In this document: positions 43,679-52,293 of the stretch, piece by piece
Layout: each line of letters begins with the position of its first letter
Position numbering within the stretch: position 1 is the first letter of the stretch
From: Mycobacterium spongiae
GTDB taxonomy: Bacteria; Actinomycetota; Actinomycetes; Mycobacteriales; Mycobacteriaceae
NCBI RefSeq assembly: GCF_018278905.1
Contig: NZ_CP046600.1
Location: forward strand, 5,208,001 to 5,272,000
Length of the DNA stretch: 64,000 nucleotides
Direction: 5' to 3'
Translations under genes and position numbers: made by a program
The notes under the pieces: model-generated
What the model was told of the DNA's origin: nothing
The model's input: only the letters and a program-made list of their open reading frames with translations
Databases searched by the model: none

Positions 43679-44953
43679 GTGAGCCCGCAGCCGCCCGGTT
43701 CTCCGGCTGACCCACCGCCGAGGCCGCACGGGTATTCGCCGCAGCGATATCACCCACTTGGTTTTAATGCGCCGCCCGGTAGCGGCCCGCCGCAGGGGTA
43801 TGAAGCCCCGCCCGGCCACGTTCCCCCGCCCGGTTACGCGGCACCGCCGGGTCACGTTCCGCCGCCCGGTTACGCAGTGCCGCCGGGCTACGTTTCGCAA
43901 CCGAATTATCGTCCCCAGGGTTATGGGCCGCCGGGCTACGGGCCGCAGCGGACCCCCCAGTACGGTCCACCTCTAGACCCGGGAGCGGTTAAACCCGGGA
44001 TAATCCCACTGCGCCCCCTGACCCTAAGCGACATCTTCAACGGCGCCGTCGGCTACATCCGAGCCAACCCGAAACCGACTCTGGGATTGACCGCGGCAGT
44101 GGTCATCATCATGCAGATCGTCACGTTGTTTGCCGCGCTCGGACCGTTGGCTGCCTACGGCAATATGGCCGCCGACCCGCCCGAGGAGTTGACTGAGGGT
44201 GTCGTAGGCGCGTGGGCGGCGACTGCCGGCGTCGGCCTGCTCGTCACCTGGCTGGGCGGCGTGCTGCTCAGCGGAATGCTCACCGTCGTTATTGGCCGCG
44301 CGGTGTTTGGCGCGCCGATCACCATCGGCGAAGCGTGGGCCAAGGTCCGCGGTCGCCTGCTGGCGTTGCTCGGCTTGGCGCTGCTGGAAGTCACCGGGAT
44401 GGTGGCGCTTGTCGGGCTGGTGGTGGTGATCCTGGCCGCGGTCGCGACAGCGATCAACGGTGCGGCGGCGATCCTCGTGGCATTTCCGCTGGTGCTCGTG
44501 GTGATGGTGGTGTTGGCGTACCTCTACACCGTGCTGTTATTCGCGCCCGTGCTGATCGTGCTGGAGAAGCTATCGATCGTCGATGCGATCGCTAGATCGT
44601 TTGCGCTGGTTCGCAACGGATTCTGGCGGGTCTTTGGCATCCGGCTGCTGACCGCAATCGTGGTGGGCTTCATCGGCACAGCCATCTCGGCGCCATTCAG
44701 CATCGTCGGCCAGGCTCTCATGGCCGCCGCGGGTTCCACGACGATGTTGCTGGTCGGCACCACACTTGCGGCCGTCGGCGGCGGGATCAGCGAGATCATC
44801 ACGGCACCGTTCAGCGCTGGGGTTGTGGTGCTGCTGTATACAGACCGACGCATTCGCGCGGAGGCTTTCGACCTGGTATTGCAAACAGGAGCCGCTGGCA
44901 GCCCCGCCGCAGTGGAATCCACCGACAACCTCTGGCTCACACGGCCGTTCTAA
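43679..44953 (+). CDS. proline-rich multi-pass membrane protein (Rv3689-like)
   Basis: Protein of 424 residues. The first 95 form a cytosolic tail of PPGY/PPGH repeats (APPGHVPPPGYAAPPGH and so on). About six hydrophobic segments follow between residues 130 and 390, with the loop DAIARSFALVRNGFWRVFGI typical of the DUF7847/glycerophosphodiester-phosphodiesterase membrane domain. The GTG at 43679 is used because an earlier ATG runs into a stop. It precedes the DUF4129 gene by 24 bp and opens the moxR2 run. Function unknown. Confidence 0.83.
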   Translation: MSPQPPGSPADPPPRPHGYSPQRYHPLGFNAPPGSGPPQGYEAPPGHVPPPGYAAPPGHVPPPGYAVPPGYVSQPNYRPQGYGPPGYGPQRTPQYGPPLDPGAVKPGIIPLRPLTLSDIFNGAVGYIRANPKPTLGLTAAVVIIMQIVTLFAALGPLAAYGNMAADPPEELTEGVVGAWAATAGVGLLVTWLGGVLLSGMLTVVIGRAVFGAPITIGEAWAKVRGRLLALLGLALLEVTGMVALVGLVVVILAAVATAINGAAAILVAFPLVLVVMVVLAYLYTVLLFAPVLIVLEKLSIVDAIARSFALVRNGFWRVFGIRLLTAIVVGFIGTAISAPFSIVGQALMAAAGSTTMLLVGTTLAAVGGGISEIITAPFSAGVVVLLYTDRRIRAEAFDLVLQTGAAGSPAAVESTDNLWLTRPF

Positions 44954-44977
44954 GGGACTAGCGAGGACCAACACAGC

Positions 44978-45631
44978 GTGCCAGCCATAGACATCGACCG
45001 CGATGCCGCGCACCAAGCCGCACAGCGTGAGCTCGAAAAGCCAATCTACCCAAAGGATTCCTTGACGACGCAATTCGTTGATTGGCTCAACGAGCTGATG
45101 TACCGGCTGTTGGAGAAAAGCTCGACGGTACCGGGCGGATGGTTCACCATTACCGTCCTGGCCATCCTCCTGGCGATCGCGGTGGCAGTTGCTATCCACA
45201 TCGCTCGTCGCACCATCCGCACCAATCGCCGCAGCGACTACCGGCTGTTCGACGCCGGGCAACTAACCGCAGCGCAATATCGAGCAACGGCTGAAAGGTA
45301 TGCAGCCGAGGGTAATTGGAGTGCGGCGATCCGGCACCGACTACGCGCGGTCGCCCGCGAACTAGAAGAGTCTGGCGTGCTCAACCCCACTCCCGGCCGC
45401 ACAGCCAATGAATTGGCTAGCGACGCGAGCGTGCCCCTTCCGCACCTGGCGGGGGAATTGACTCAGGCAGCAACGGCATTCAACGACGTCACCTATGGGG
45501 AGCTGCCGGGAACCCAAGGCGCCTACCGGTTGATCGCCGACCTCGATGATCACCTGCGATCACGGTCATCGACTCCCGCGTCCGCAACGCAGCCGCAGGC
45601 CGCGTTCGTCCCGTGGGCGGCGGTCCGGTGA
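44978..45631 (+). CDS. DUF4129 membrane protein (Rv3690-like)
   Basis: Protein of 217 residues with one transmembrane helix (WFTITVLAILLAIAVAVAIHIA, about 49-70) and a cytosolic helical domain containing GNWSAAIRHRLRAVARELEESGVLNPTPGRTANELA, the hallmark of DUF4129. It lies in the MoxR/DUF58 cluster typical of actinobacteria. GTG start; GTGA overlap with the next gene. Confidence 0.85.
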   Translation: MPAIDIDRDAAHQAAQRELEKPIYPKDSLTTQFVDWLNELMYRLLEKSSTVPGGWFTITVLAILLAIAVAVAIHIARRTIRTNRRSDYRLFDAGQLTAAQYRATAERYAAEGNWSAAIRHRLRAVARELEESGVLNPTPGRTANELASDASVPLPHLAGELTQAATAFNDVTYGELPGTQGAYRLIADLDDHLRSRSSTPASATQPQAAFVPWAAVR

Positions 45632-46782
45632 ATGCCCCGCGTTCCGGAACCGACCCTCAGTCGCGGAGGACTATCTCCCGGCGACGAACGTCGTGGCGCG
45701 CGGTCTTGCTCACGCTCGGCGCACTGACTGTCGTTGCCGCGATTGGCGCCTACCTGACCGCACCGCGGCCGGGCGGCACCATGGACCCCGAGTCCACGAG
45801 TTCGTCGGGCGGACACGCGCTGGCGACACTGCTTCGCGAACAAGGCGTCGAGGTTGTGGTCGCCGATAGCACCTCCGATGTCGAGACCGCGGCACGTCCC
45901 GACTCGCTGTTGCTGGTGGCGCAGACTGAATATCTGGTCGATAGCGCACAACTGGATCGTCTGGCGGCAGCTCCCGGTGACCTCTTGCTGGTGGAACCTA
46001 CATCGCGCACCCGGGCGGCGTTGGCGCCGCAGTTGCATGTCGGGGCAGCCAGCCCATTCAACAGCGAACCGAATTGCCCTTTGCGGGAGGCGAATCGAGC
46101 CGGTTCGGTGCAGTTCGGCCCAAGCAATAGCTACGTGGCCCGCGGCGATCTGGTGATCACCAGCTGTTACGACGGGGCGCTAGTTCGTTTTCGGAGCGGC
46201 GGCCGGACCATCACCGTGGTCGGCAGTGGCAGCTTCATGACCAACGGAAGCCTGCTTCGAGCCGGCAACGCCGCGCTGGCAATGAACCTTGCCGGTGACC
46301 GGCCTCGGCTCGTCTGGTACGCACCAGACCACATTGAGGGCGAAAAGTCCTCTCCGACATCTATTTCCGATCTGGTTCCCGACAACGTGAACTGGGTCTT
46401 CTGGCAGCTGTGGCTGGTGGTGCTCCTAGTCGCGCTATGGAAGGGCCGCCGGCTCGGGCCACTGGTGGCCGAGGAGTTGCCCGTCGTAGTCCGCGCATCG
46501 GAGACCGTAGAGGGCCGGGGCCGACTGTACCGATCCCGACGTGCCCGCGATCGCGCCGCGGCAGCCTTGCGCACGGCGACGCTACAGCGCTTAGCGCCGC
46601 GGCTCGGCCTTGGCCCCAACCCGCCGTCGGCGGGGGTAGTGACGACTGTGTCCGAGCGCAGCGGGGCCGACCCGGAATTTGTTTCCTACCACCTATTCGG
46701 CCCCCCACCGGCTAGTGACACTGAGCTGCTACAACTTGCTCGTGTGCTCGACGACATCGAAAGGCAGGCCACGCACCCGTGA
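45628..46782 (+). CDS. DUF4350 membrane protein (Rv3691-like)
   Basis: Protein of 384 residues. N-terminal helix (about 24-44), then an extracytoplasmic GATase-like alpha/beta region (GGHALATLLREQGVEVVVADS) characteristic of DUF4350, a second helix (VFWQLWLVVLLVALW, about 260-275) and a basic cytosolic tail. The GTG at 45628 overlaps the DUF4129 stop by 4 bp and is preferred to the longer frame. It in turn overlaps moxR2 by 4 bp. Confidence 0.85.
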   Translation: MNAPRSGTDPQSRRTISRRRTSWRAVLLTLGALTVVAAIGAYLTAPRPGGTMDPESTSSSGGHALATLLREQGVEVVVADSTSDVETAARPDSLLLVAQTEYLVDSAQLDRLAAAPGDLLLVEPTSRTRAALAPQLHVGAASPFNSEPNCPLREANRAGSVQFGPSNSYVARGDLVITSCYDGALVRFRSGGRTITVVGSGSFMTNGSLLRAGNAALAMNLAGDRPRLVWYAPDHIEGEKSSPTSISDLVPDNVNWVFWQLWLVVLLVALWKGRRLGPLVAEELPVVVRASETVEGRGRLYRSRRARDRAAAALRTATLQRLAPRLGLGPNPPSAGVVTTVSERSGADPEFVSYHLFGPPPASDTELLQLARVLDDIERQATHP

Positions 46783-47774
46783 CGCAGTCCCCTACCAACC
46801 CGCAAGCCCCGCCGGCCCAAACCCCGACCGCAGAATCAGCACGTGATGCATTGCTGGCGTTACGCGCCGAGATCGCCAAGGCCGTCGTTGGGCAGGACGG
46901 GGTCGTCAGCGGCCTGGTAATCGCGCTGCTGTGTCGCGGCCACGTACTCCTGGAAGGTGTTCCCGGAGTGGCGAAAACATTGATGGTCCGTGCCATGGCC
47001 GCTGCCTTGCAGCTGGAGTTCAAGAGGGTGCAGTTCACTCCCGATCTGATGCCGGGCGACGTCACCGGGTCGCTGGTCTACGACGCGCGTACCGCGGCAT
47101 TTGTGTTCCGCCCGGGTCCGGTCTTCACCAACCTTCTTCTGGCCGACGAGATCAACCGGACCCCACCCAAGACCCAGGCTGCATTGTTAGAGGCCATGGA
47201 GGAACGCCAAGTAAGCGTGGAAGGCGAACCCAAGGCGCTCCCCGACCCGTTCATCGTGGCTGCTACTCAGAACCCGATCGAATACGAGGGCACTTATCAG
47301 TTGCCGGAAGCGCAACTCGACCGTTTCCTGCTCAAATTGAACGTGACCCTGCCAGCGCGCGACGCCGAGATCGCGATACTTGGCAGACACGCGCACGGCT
47401 TCGATCCCCGCGATCTATCCACAATTGACCGCGTGGCCGGACCCGCCGACCTTGCGGCCGGCCGCGAGGCGGTGCGACAGGTGTTGATCGCCGACGAGGT
47501 GCTCGGTTACATCGTCGACGTCGTCGGGGCCACCCGCGCCTCTCCCGCGCTGCAGCTGGGCGTATCACCACGGGGGGCAACGGCCCTGCTGGGTACTGCT
47601 CGGTCTTGGGCGTGGCTGTCCGGGCGCAATTACGTCACTCCGGACGATGTGAAGGCCATGGCGCGCCCGACACTGCGCCACCGGGTGCTGCTGCGCCCAG
47701 AAGCCGAGCTCGAAGGCGCAACCCCCGACGGAATTCTCGACGGGATCTTGGCCTCGGTTCCGGTGCCCCGCTAG
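46779..47774 (+). CDS. moxR2: MoxR-family AAA+ ATPase
   Basis: AAA+ chaperone-like ATPase of 331 residues. Walker A LLEGVPGVAKT, Walker B LLLADEINRTPPKTQ, sensor 1 VAATQNPIEYEGTY, and a C-terminal lid with SPRGATALLGTARSWAWL. MoxR proteins assist assembly or activation of partner proteins, often those with von Willebrand-like DUF58 domains, as encoded just downstream. By place it is moxR2 (Rv3692). GTG start with a 4-bp overlap. Confidence 0.92.
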   Translation: MTQSPTNPQAPPAQTPTAESARDALLALRAEIAKAVVGQDGVVSGLVIALLCRGHVLLEGVPGVAKTLMVRAMAAALQLEFKRVQFTPDLMPGDVTGSLVYDARTAAFVFRPGPVFTNLLLADEINRTPPKTQAALLEAMEERQVSVEGEPKALPDPFIVAATQNPIEYEGTYQLPEAQLDRFLLKLNVTLPARDAEIAILGRHAHGFDPRDLSTIDRVAGPADLAAGREAVRQVLIADEVLGYIVDVVGATRASPALQLGVSPRGATALLGTARSWAWLSGRNYVTPDDVKAMARPTLRHRVLLRPEAELEGATPDGILDGILASVPVPR

Positions 47775-47902
47775 TGATCTGCGCCGACGACAATGCGGTA
47801 GGCGCACCAGCCGGCTGGCGGAGACGACGCGATGGCCGGGTACCGCGCACGGGCGCGACAGTGGGGATACCACCCGCGGGCGGCAGCGAGCGACGCCGAT
47901 GA
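47774..47902 (+). CDS. possible 42-residue linker ORF between moxR2 and DUF58 gene
   Basis: The GTG shares a base with the moxR2 stop (TAGTG), and the TGA overlaps the next ATG (ATGA). The product would be basic and Arg-rich, ending GGSERRR, with no recognised domain. The double overlap suggests that it couples translation across the 124-bp gap. It could equally be chance. Confidence 0.3.
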   Translation: MICADDNAVGAPAGWRRRRDGRVPRTGATVGIPPAGGSERRR

Positions 47903-49221
47903 CTCTCACCGGCCGCGCGGGCTTGCTGGCGTTGATCTGCGTTGTCCCGATCGCGCTGTCGCCCTGGCCAGCAAAGTCATTCGGCATGCTGATGGTGACG
48001 CTGACCGTCGCGGTGGTCGTTGACGTGGTGCTAGCGGCTAGCCCCAACCGGTTGCGCTACAACCGCCTACCAGACTGCTCGGCCCGGCTTGGCCAGCAAG
48101 TGGAGGCCGTCTTGCTGATCCACAACGATGGTCGCCGCCGGTTCCGCGGCCAAATACGCGATGCCTGGCCACCCAGCGCGCGTGCCGAGCCCCGCACACA
48201 CGCGGTTAGCCTCCCGGCCGGGCAACCGCATCAAGTGTCTACGGCGCTGCGCCCAATCCGCCGCGGCGATCAGCGCTCTGCCGCCGTGACCGCTCGATCG
48301 ACCGGGCCGCTGGGATTGGCGGGGCGACAACGTTCCACGTTGGTGCCCGCCCAGGTTCGGGTGCTGCCGCCATTTCTGTCCCGTAAGCACCTGCCCTCGC
48401 GGCTGGCGAAACTACGCGAGATCGACGGGCTATTGCCCACCCTGATACGCGGGCAAGGCACTGAATTCGATTCGCTGCGCGAGTACGTCGTGGGCGACGA
48501 CGTCCGCTCAATCGACTGGCGGGCAACTGCGCGGCGCGCCGACGTCGTGGTCCGCACATGGCGACCTGAACGCGACCGCCGAGTCGTCATCGTGCTCGAC
48601 ACTGGGCGCATGGCCGCAGGTCGCGTCGGTGTCGACCCGACTGCGGCCGACCCCGCCGGGTGGCCTCGGCTGGATTGGGCGATGGACGCCGCGCTGCTGT
48701 TGGCGGCACTGGCCTCGCGGGCTGGCGATCATGTCGACTTTCTCGCCCACGACCGGGTTAGCCGGGCTGCCGTATTCGGCGCGTCGCGCACCGAACTGCT
48801 CGCTCAGCTCGTGGACGCGATGGCACCGCTACAGCCAGCACTTGTCGAGTCCGACTGGCGGGCGATGGTCGCAACGATTGCTCGTCGCACCCGCAGGCGG
48901 TCATTGGTGGTCCTGCTCACTGACCTGAACGCGACCGCGCTGGACGAGGGCCTGCTCCCGGTGCTACCGCAGTTGTCGGTCAAACACCATGTGTTGATCG
49001 CCGCAGTCGCCGACCCCCGCGTTGACCAGCTGGCCGCCGGGCGTTCCGACGCGGCCGCGGTGTACGACGCAGCGGCTGCCGAACGCGCTCGCAATGATCG
49101 GGGCGCGATCGCGTCGCGCCTGCGCCGCAGTGGGGTCGAGGTCGTCGATGCGCCTCCTACCGAAGTAGCGCCGGCGCTTGCGGATAGCTACCTGGCAATG
49201 AAAGCGACGGGCCGGCTCTAG
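47899..49221 (+). CDS. DUF58 protein (Rv3693-like)
   Basis: Protein of 440 residues with two N-terminal helices (LLALICVVPIAL and MLMVTLTVAVVVDVVLA) and a cytosolic domain bearing the DUF58 signature LREYVVGDDVRSIDWRATARR (about 197-217), then a von Willebrand A-like fold with VVIVLDTGR as MIDAS-like strand and LVVLLTDLNA. It is the expected partner of MoxR2. The downstream stop codon coincides with the first base of a 58-bp tandem array. Confidence 0.88.
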   Translation: MTLTGRAGLLALICVVPIALSPWPAKSFGMLMVTLTVAVVVDVVLAASPNRLRYNRLPDCSARLGQQVEAVLLIHNDGRRRFRGQIRDAWPPSARAEPRTHAVSLPAGQPHQVSTALRPIRRGDQRSAAVTARSTGPLGLAGRQRSTLVPAQVRVLPPFLSRKHLPSRLAKLREIDGLLPTLIRGQGTEFDSLREYVVGDDVRSIDWRATARRADVVVRTWRPERDRRVVIVLDTGRMAAGRVGVDPTAADPAGWPRLDWAMDAALLLAALASRAGDHVDFLAHDRVSRAAVFGASRTELLAQLVDAMAPLQPALVESDWRAMVATIARRTRRRSLVVLLTDLNATALDEGLLPVLPQLSVKHHVLIAAVADPRVDQLAAGRSDAAAVYDAAAAERARNDRGAIASRLRRSGVEVVDAPPTEVAPALADSYLAMKATGRL

Positions 49222-49528
49222 CTCAGCGACGATGCAGGCCGCGCAGCGGCCTGAGAAGGAGCGAGCAATCCAACACAAGCTCAGCGACGATGCAGGCCGC
49301 GCAGCGGCCTGAGAAGGAGCGAGCAATCCAACACAAGCTCGGCGACGATGCAGGCCGCGCAGCGGCCTGAGAAGGAGCGAGCAATCCAACACAAGCTCAG
49401 CGACGATGCAGGCCGCGCAGCGGCCTGAGAAGGAGCGAGCAATCCAACACAAGCTCGGCGACGATGCAGGCCGCGCAGCGGCCTGAGAAGGAGCGAGCAA
49501 TCCAACACAAGCTCGGCGACGATGCAGG
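49221..49528. repeat. 58-bp tandem repeat, five units plus a stub, at convergent gene ends
   Basis: Units start at 49221, 49279, 49337, 49395, 49453 and (partial) 49511. Each has GCGACGATGCAGG and a perfect hairpin CAGGCCGC-GCA-GCGGCCTG. Units differ only at CTCAG versus CTCGG near the start. The array fills the gap between the DUF58 gene and the SpoIIM-like gene, which converge. A VNTR candidate. Confidence 0.92.
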
Positions 49529-49539
49529 TGCGGGGAGGT

Positions 49540-50532
49540 TCAGCCGGTCGGTATCACGTCGGGCGCGTCCTCGATATCGCCGGTCTCCCCGGCTTTCGCC
49601 GCGCGACGCCCGAAGTACGCGACGTAGGACAAGAACACCAACTCGGCAATGACGCCGATGGCGATCCGAACGAACGTCGGCAACGGTGACGGCGTCACCA
49701 GCGCTTCGAGCAAGCCCGATACGAGCAAGACGCCCACGAGGCCCACGGCCACCGCCACAACGCCACGACCTTGCTCTGCAAGAACCTGCCCACGCGGCCG
49801 GTCTCCCGGCGCTATCACCGACCACCCCAGGCGCATCCCAACCGCGCCGGCCAAAAAAACCGCCGTGAGCTCCAACAGCCCGTGCGGAATCAGCAGGCCC
49901 AGCAGCAGCCCGCCCTTGCCAGCCGGGAACATCAGACCGGCGATCAGCCCCAGGTTGGCCGCATTTTGAAGCAGCAGAAACGGGATGGGCAGACCCAGTA
50001 AGACGGCGAACGCGATGCACCTGGCGGCCAACCAGGAATTGTTCAGCCATACATGGAGGGCGAACGCCGCAGCCGGGTGCTCGCTGTAATACGACTCGAC
50101 GTCGTGATTCACCAGTTCGTCTATTTCACTTGGCGTCCCGACCGCGTACTGCACCTCCGGATTGCCGGCAACCCAAAAGGCTAGGACTGCAACGACGACT
50201 AAGAACGCCACACCGGTCGCCAGCCACCACCGCCAGGTGCGGTAGGCAACCACGGGGAAGGAAACTGTCCAGAAACGAATGAAGGTGCTGGTCATCGGGG
50301 CATGCGCACCCGTGACCGCGGAACGGGCGCGCGCGACCAGACTCGAAAGCCGCCCAGTCACCAGTGAATCCGACGACGCCGATCGCAGCATCGACAAATG
50401 GGTAGACGCGCGCTGGTAGAGCTCAACGAGTTCATCCACTTCGGCACCGGTCAGGGAACGGCGCTTCTTGATCAATTGGTCAAGCCGATCCCACGTGCCA
50501 CGGTGGGTCAGCAAGAACGCGTCGACGTCCAC
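49540..50532 (-). CDS. SpoIIM-family membrane protein (Rv3694c-like)
   Basis: Protein of 330 residues with a helical cytosolic start (DAFLLTHRGTWDRLDQLIKKRRSLTGAEVDEL) and five or six transmembrane helices. The segment NNSWLAARCIAFAVLLGLPIPFLLLQNAANLGLIAG and GLLIPHGLLELTAVFLAGAVGMRLGW is the stage-II-sporulation-M signature. Here it belongs with the RDD gene and the moxR2 cluster rather than with sporulation. GTG start; the upstream DNA is a 54-bp repeat array. Confidence 0.88.
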   Translation of the reverse strand: MDVDAFLLTHRGTWDRLDQLIKKRRSLTGAEVDELVELYQRASTHLSMLRSASSDSLVTGRLSSLVARARSAVTGAHAPMTSTFIRFWTVSFPVVAYRTWRWWLATGVAFLVVVAVLAFWVAGNPEVQYAVGTPSEIDELVNHDVESYYSEHPAAAFALHVWLNNSWLAARCIAFAVLLGLPIPFLLLQNAANLGLIAGLMFPAGKGGLLLGLLIPHGLLELTAVFLAGAVGMRLGWSVIAPGDRPRGQVLAEQGRGVVAVAVGLVGVLLVSGLLEALVTPSPLPTFVRIAIGVIAELVFLSYVAYFGRRAAKAGETGDIEDAPDVIPTG

Positions 50533-50546
50533 CCGCGCAGCCTAAT

Positions 50547-50682
50547 GCCGATCGCAAGCTCGGCGAAGCCGAGTGCAGCGGGTCGGCATCATCAACGCCC
50601 GCCGATCGCAAGCTCAGCCAAGCCGAGCGCAGCGGGTCGGCATCATCAACGCCCGCCGATCGCAAGCTCGGCAAGCCGAGGC
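50547..50682. repeat. 54-bp tandem repeat in the divergent spoIIM/RDD gap
   Basis: Units start at 50547, 50601 and 50655 (partial) with GCCGATCGCAAGCTC. Each contains a hairpin, CTCGGC-GAA-GCCGAG in unit 1. The array separates two divergent starts (50532 and 50714), so it occupies the place of both promoters. Unlike the other arrays it lacks the GACGATGC core. Confidence 0.88.
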
Positions 50683-50713
50683 GCCCGCCGCAAAGCAGGT
50701 ACCGTTCCGTGGT

Positions 50714-51697
50714 ATGTCGGAGGTGGTGACCGGCGACGCCGTCGTTCTCGATGTACAGATCGCTCAGTTGCCGGTTCGCGCAGTAAGCGCGGTGATCGAC
50801 ATCATCGTCATACTCATTGCCTACATGCTCGGGTTGATGCTGTGGGCGGCCACGCTGACCGAGTTCGACGAGGCATGGACCACCGCGTTCCTGATCATCT
50901 TCACGGTGCTGGCGATGGTCGGCTATCCCTTGGCTTTCGAAACGGCCACGCGGGGAAGGTCGGTAGGCAAGATCGTGATGGGCCTACGCGTGGTGTCCGA
51001 CGACGGCGGCCCAGAGCGCTTCCGGCAAGCTCTGTTTCGAGCACTGACATCGGTCGTAGAGATCTGGATGCTGCTGGGGAGCCCCGCCGTGATCTGCAGC
51101 ATGTTCTCACCGAAGGCCAAACGCGTCGGCGATATCTTTGCTGGCACTGTGGTCGTGAGCGAAAGGGGTCCGCGGCTAGGTCCACCGCCTGCAATGCCGC
51201 CGTCACTGGCCTGGTGGGCGTCATCGCTGCAATTGTCCGGGCTTACCCCAGGCCAGGCCGAGGTAGCCCGTCAATTCCTCTCCCGGGCAACGCAACTCGA
51301 TCACCAACTACGAGACCAGATGGCTTATCGAATCGCCAACGACGTGCTGTCGCACATCGCCCCGCCCCCGCCGCCCGGCGTCCCGCCGCAGCTGGTCCTT
51401 GCCGCAGTCCTCGCCGAACGACACCGACGCGAACTGGCACGATTACTCCCCACGATGCCCCAGCCTGGCCAAGCGGTGGGACCAGCGCCATGGCCTGCAC
51501 CAGGGCCAGGGGCGCCCCCCGGACCGGTTCCGTGGCCCTCACCGCATCCGCATCCGCATCCGCAGGGATGGTGGCCAGGGCCGTGGCCACCCTCGCAGCC
51601 GGCGATCCCGTGGCCGGAGCCCGATTCGCCCGCTGCACAGCAGGCTCCCCGGCGGCAACAGCGGCCGGACGCCGGTGGGTTCGCACCGCCTCGCTAA
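50714..51697 (+). CDS. RDD-family membrane protein (Rv3695-like)
   Basis: Protein of 327 residues. The RDD domain spans about 10-155: PVRAVSAVIDIIVILIAYMLGL, a second helix TTAFLIIFTVLAMVGYPLAF, then TRGRSVGKIVMGLRVV and KAKRVGDIFAGTVVV. A soluble helical part follows, and the last 90 residues are Pro- and Trp-rich with HPHPHPHP. The ATG at 50714 is chosen since the frame upstream is only repeat sequence. Its stop is directly followed by the stop of the next minus-strand gene with no base between. Confidence 0.87.
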   Translation: MSEVVTGDAVVLDVQIAQLPVRAVSAVIDIIVILIAYMLGLMLWAATLTEFDEAWTTAFLIIFTVLAMVGYPLAFETATRGRSVGKIVMGLRVVSDDGGPERFRQALFRALTSVVEIWMLLGSPAVICSMFSPKAKRVGDIFAGTVVVSERGPRLGPPPAMPPSLAWWASSLQLSGLTPGQAEVARQFLSRATQLDHQLRDQMAYRIANDVLSHIAPPPPPGVPPQLVLAAVLAERHRRELARLLPTMPQPGQAVGPAPWPAPGPGAPPGPVPWPSPHPHPHPQGWWPGPWPPSQPAIPWPEPDSPAAQQAPRRQQRPDAGGFAPPR

Positions 51698-52090
51698 CTA
51701 CCGCGCAACCGTAACCGCCAGAAGGGCAACATCGGCGACCAACAGCGCCCACCCGAAGAGTGGAACAGCGATACCGCCTCGGCGTTTCGCGCTAAAAACC
51801 GACACCAACATGACCACCAACGCGACCGCGGGCGCACCGTAGAACAGCACCCCGAAATCAATCCCCCCCACGCCCAGGTTTGAGCATTGGCGGCCACTAC
51901 AGGCCTCTGTGCTCATCAACGCGCCAAGGGCAAAGAGCATCACGATGGCGGCACCCGGCACCGTCGACAGCGCGAGCACCCAATTGACGCGTGAACGACC
52001 CTTCCGGCCGCTAACCCTTCCGAAGGGCGTCGGCTCAGTCGCGCCAGCGGAACCGGTTTCGATCGTCAGATTGCGATTCCTTCCGTTCAT
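51698..52090 (-). CDS. membrane protein, unknown function
   Basis: Protein of 130 residues with three hydrophobic segments (WVLALSTVPGAAIVMLFALGAL, FGVLFYGAPAVALVVMLVSVF, and VPLFGWALLVADVALLAVTV) and two cysteines in EACSGRQCSN in the loop after helix 1, which could form a disulphide outside the membrane. The ATG at 52090 is preferred to the longer frame starting at 52150. It converges without gap on the RDD gene and diverges from the PadR gene. No family recognised. Confidence 0.68.
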   Translation of the reverse strand: MNGRNRNLTIETGSAGATEPTPFGRVSGRKGRSRVNWVLALSTVPGAAIVMLFALGALMSTEACSGRQCSNLGVGGIDFGVLFYGAPAVALVVMLVSVFSAKRRGGIAVPLFGWALLVADVALLAVTVAR

Positions 52091-52208
52091 CACTCCCGTG
52101 CTACCTGGTCGCAACTGGCTGCGCAAACTGGCGGTGCCTTTCAGGCGCAAAGCCGCCGGTAGACGGTTTGGTCACGGATCGATCTCACCGTTGCATCGCG
52201 TTAGTTTC

Positions 52209-52233
52209 CGATATATCGTGATATTCAACGATA
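52209..52233. promoter_or_regulatory. dyad operator upstream of padR-like gene
   Basis: An AT-rich palindrome CGATATATCG (52209-52218) overlaps the dyad TATCGT-N8-ACGATA (52214-52233), 60-85 bp before the regulator's ATG. Such TATCG-rich dyads are typical of PadR-like auto-regulation. Confidence 0.6.
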
Positions 52234-52293
52234 CTCTGAGACGAGCGCCTGAGTGACCCTCTGGCGCCTCGCTACCGACACAAGGAGAGGGAC

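Noticed and set aside
49221..49528. CRISPR array
   Set aside because: The 58-bp units are contiguous with no unique spacers between repeats and no cas genes nearby; it is a simple tandem repeat.
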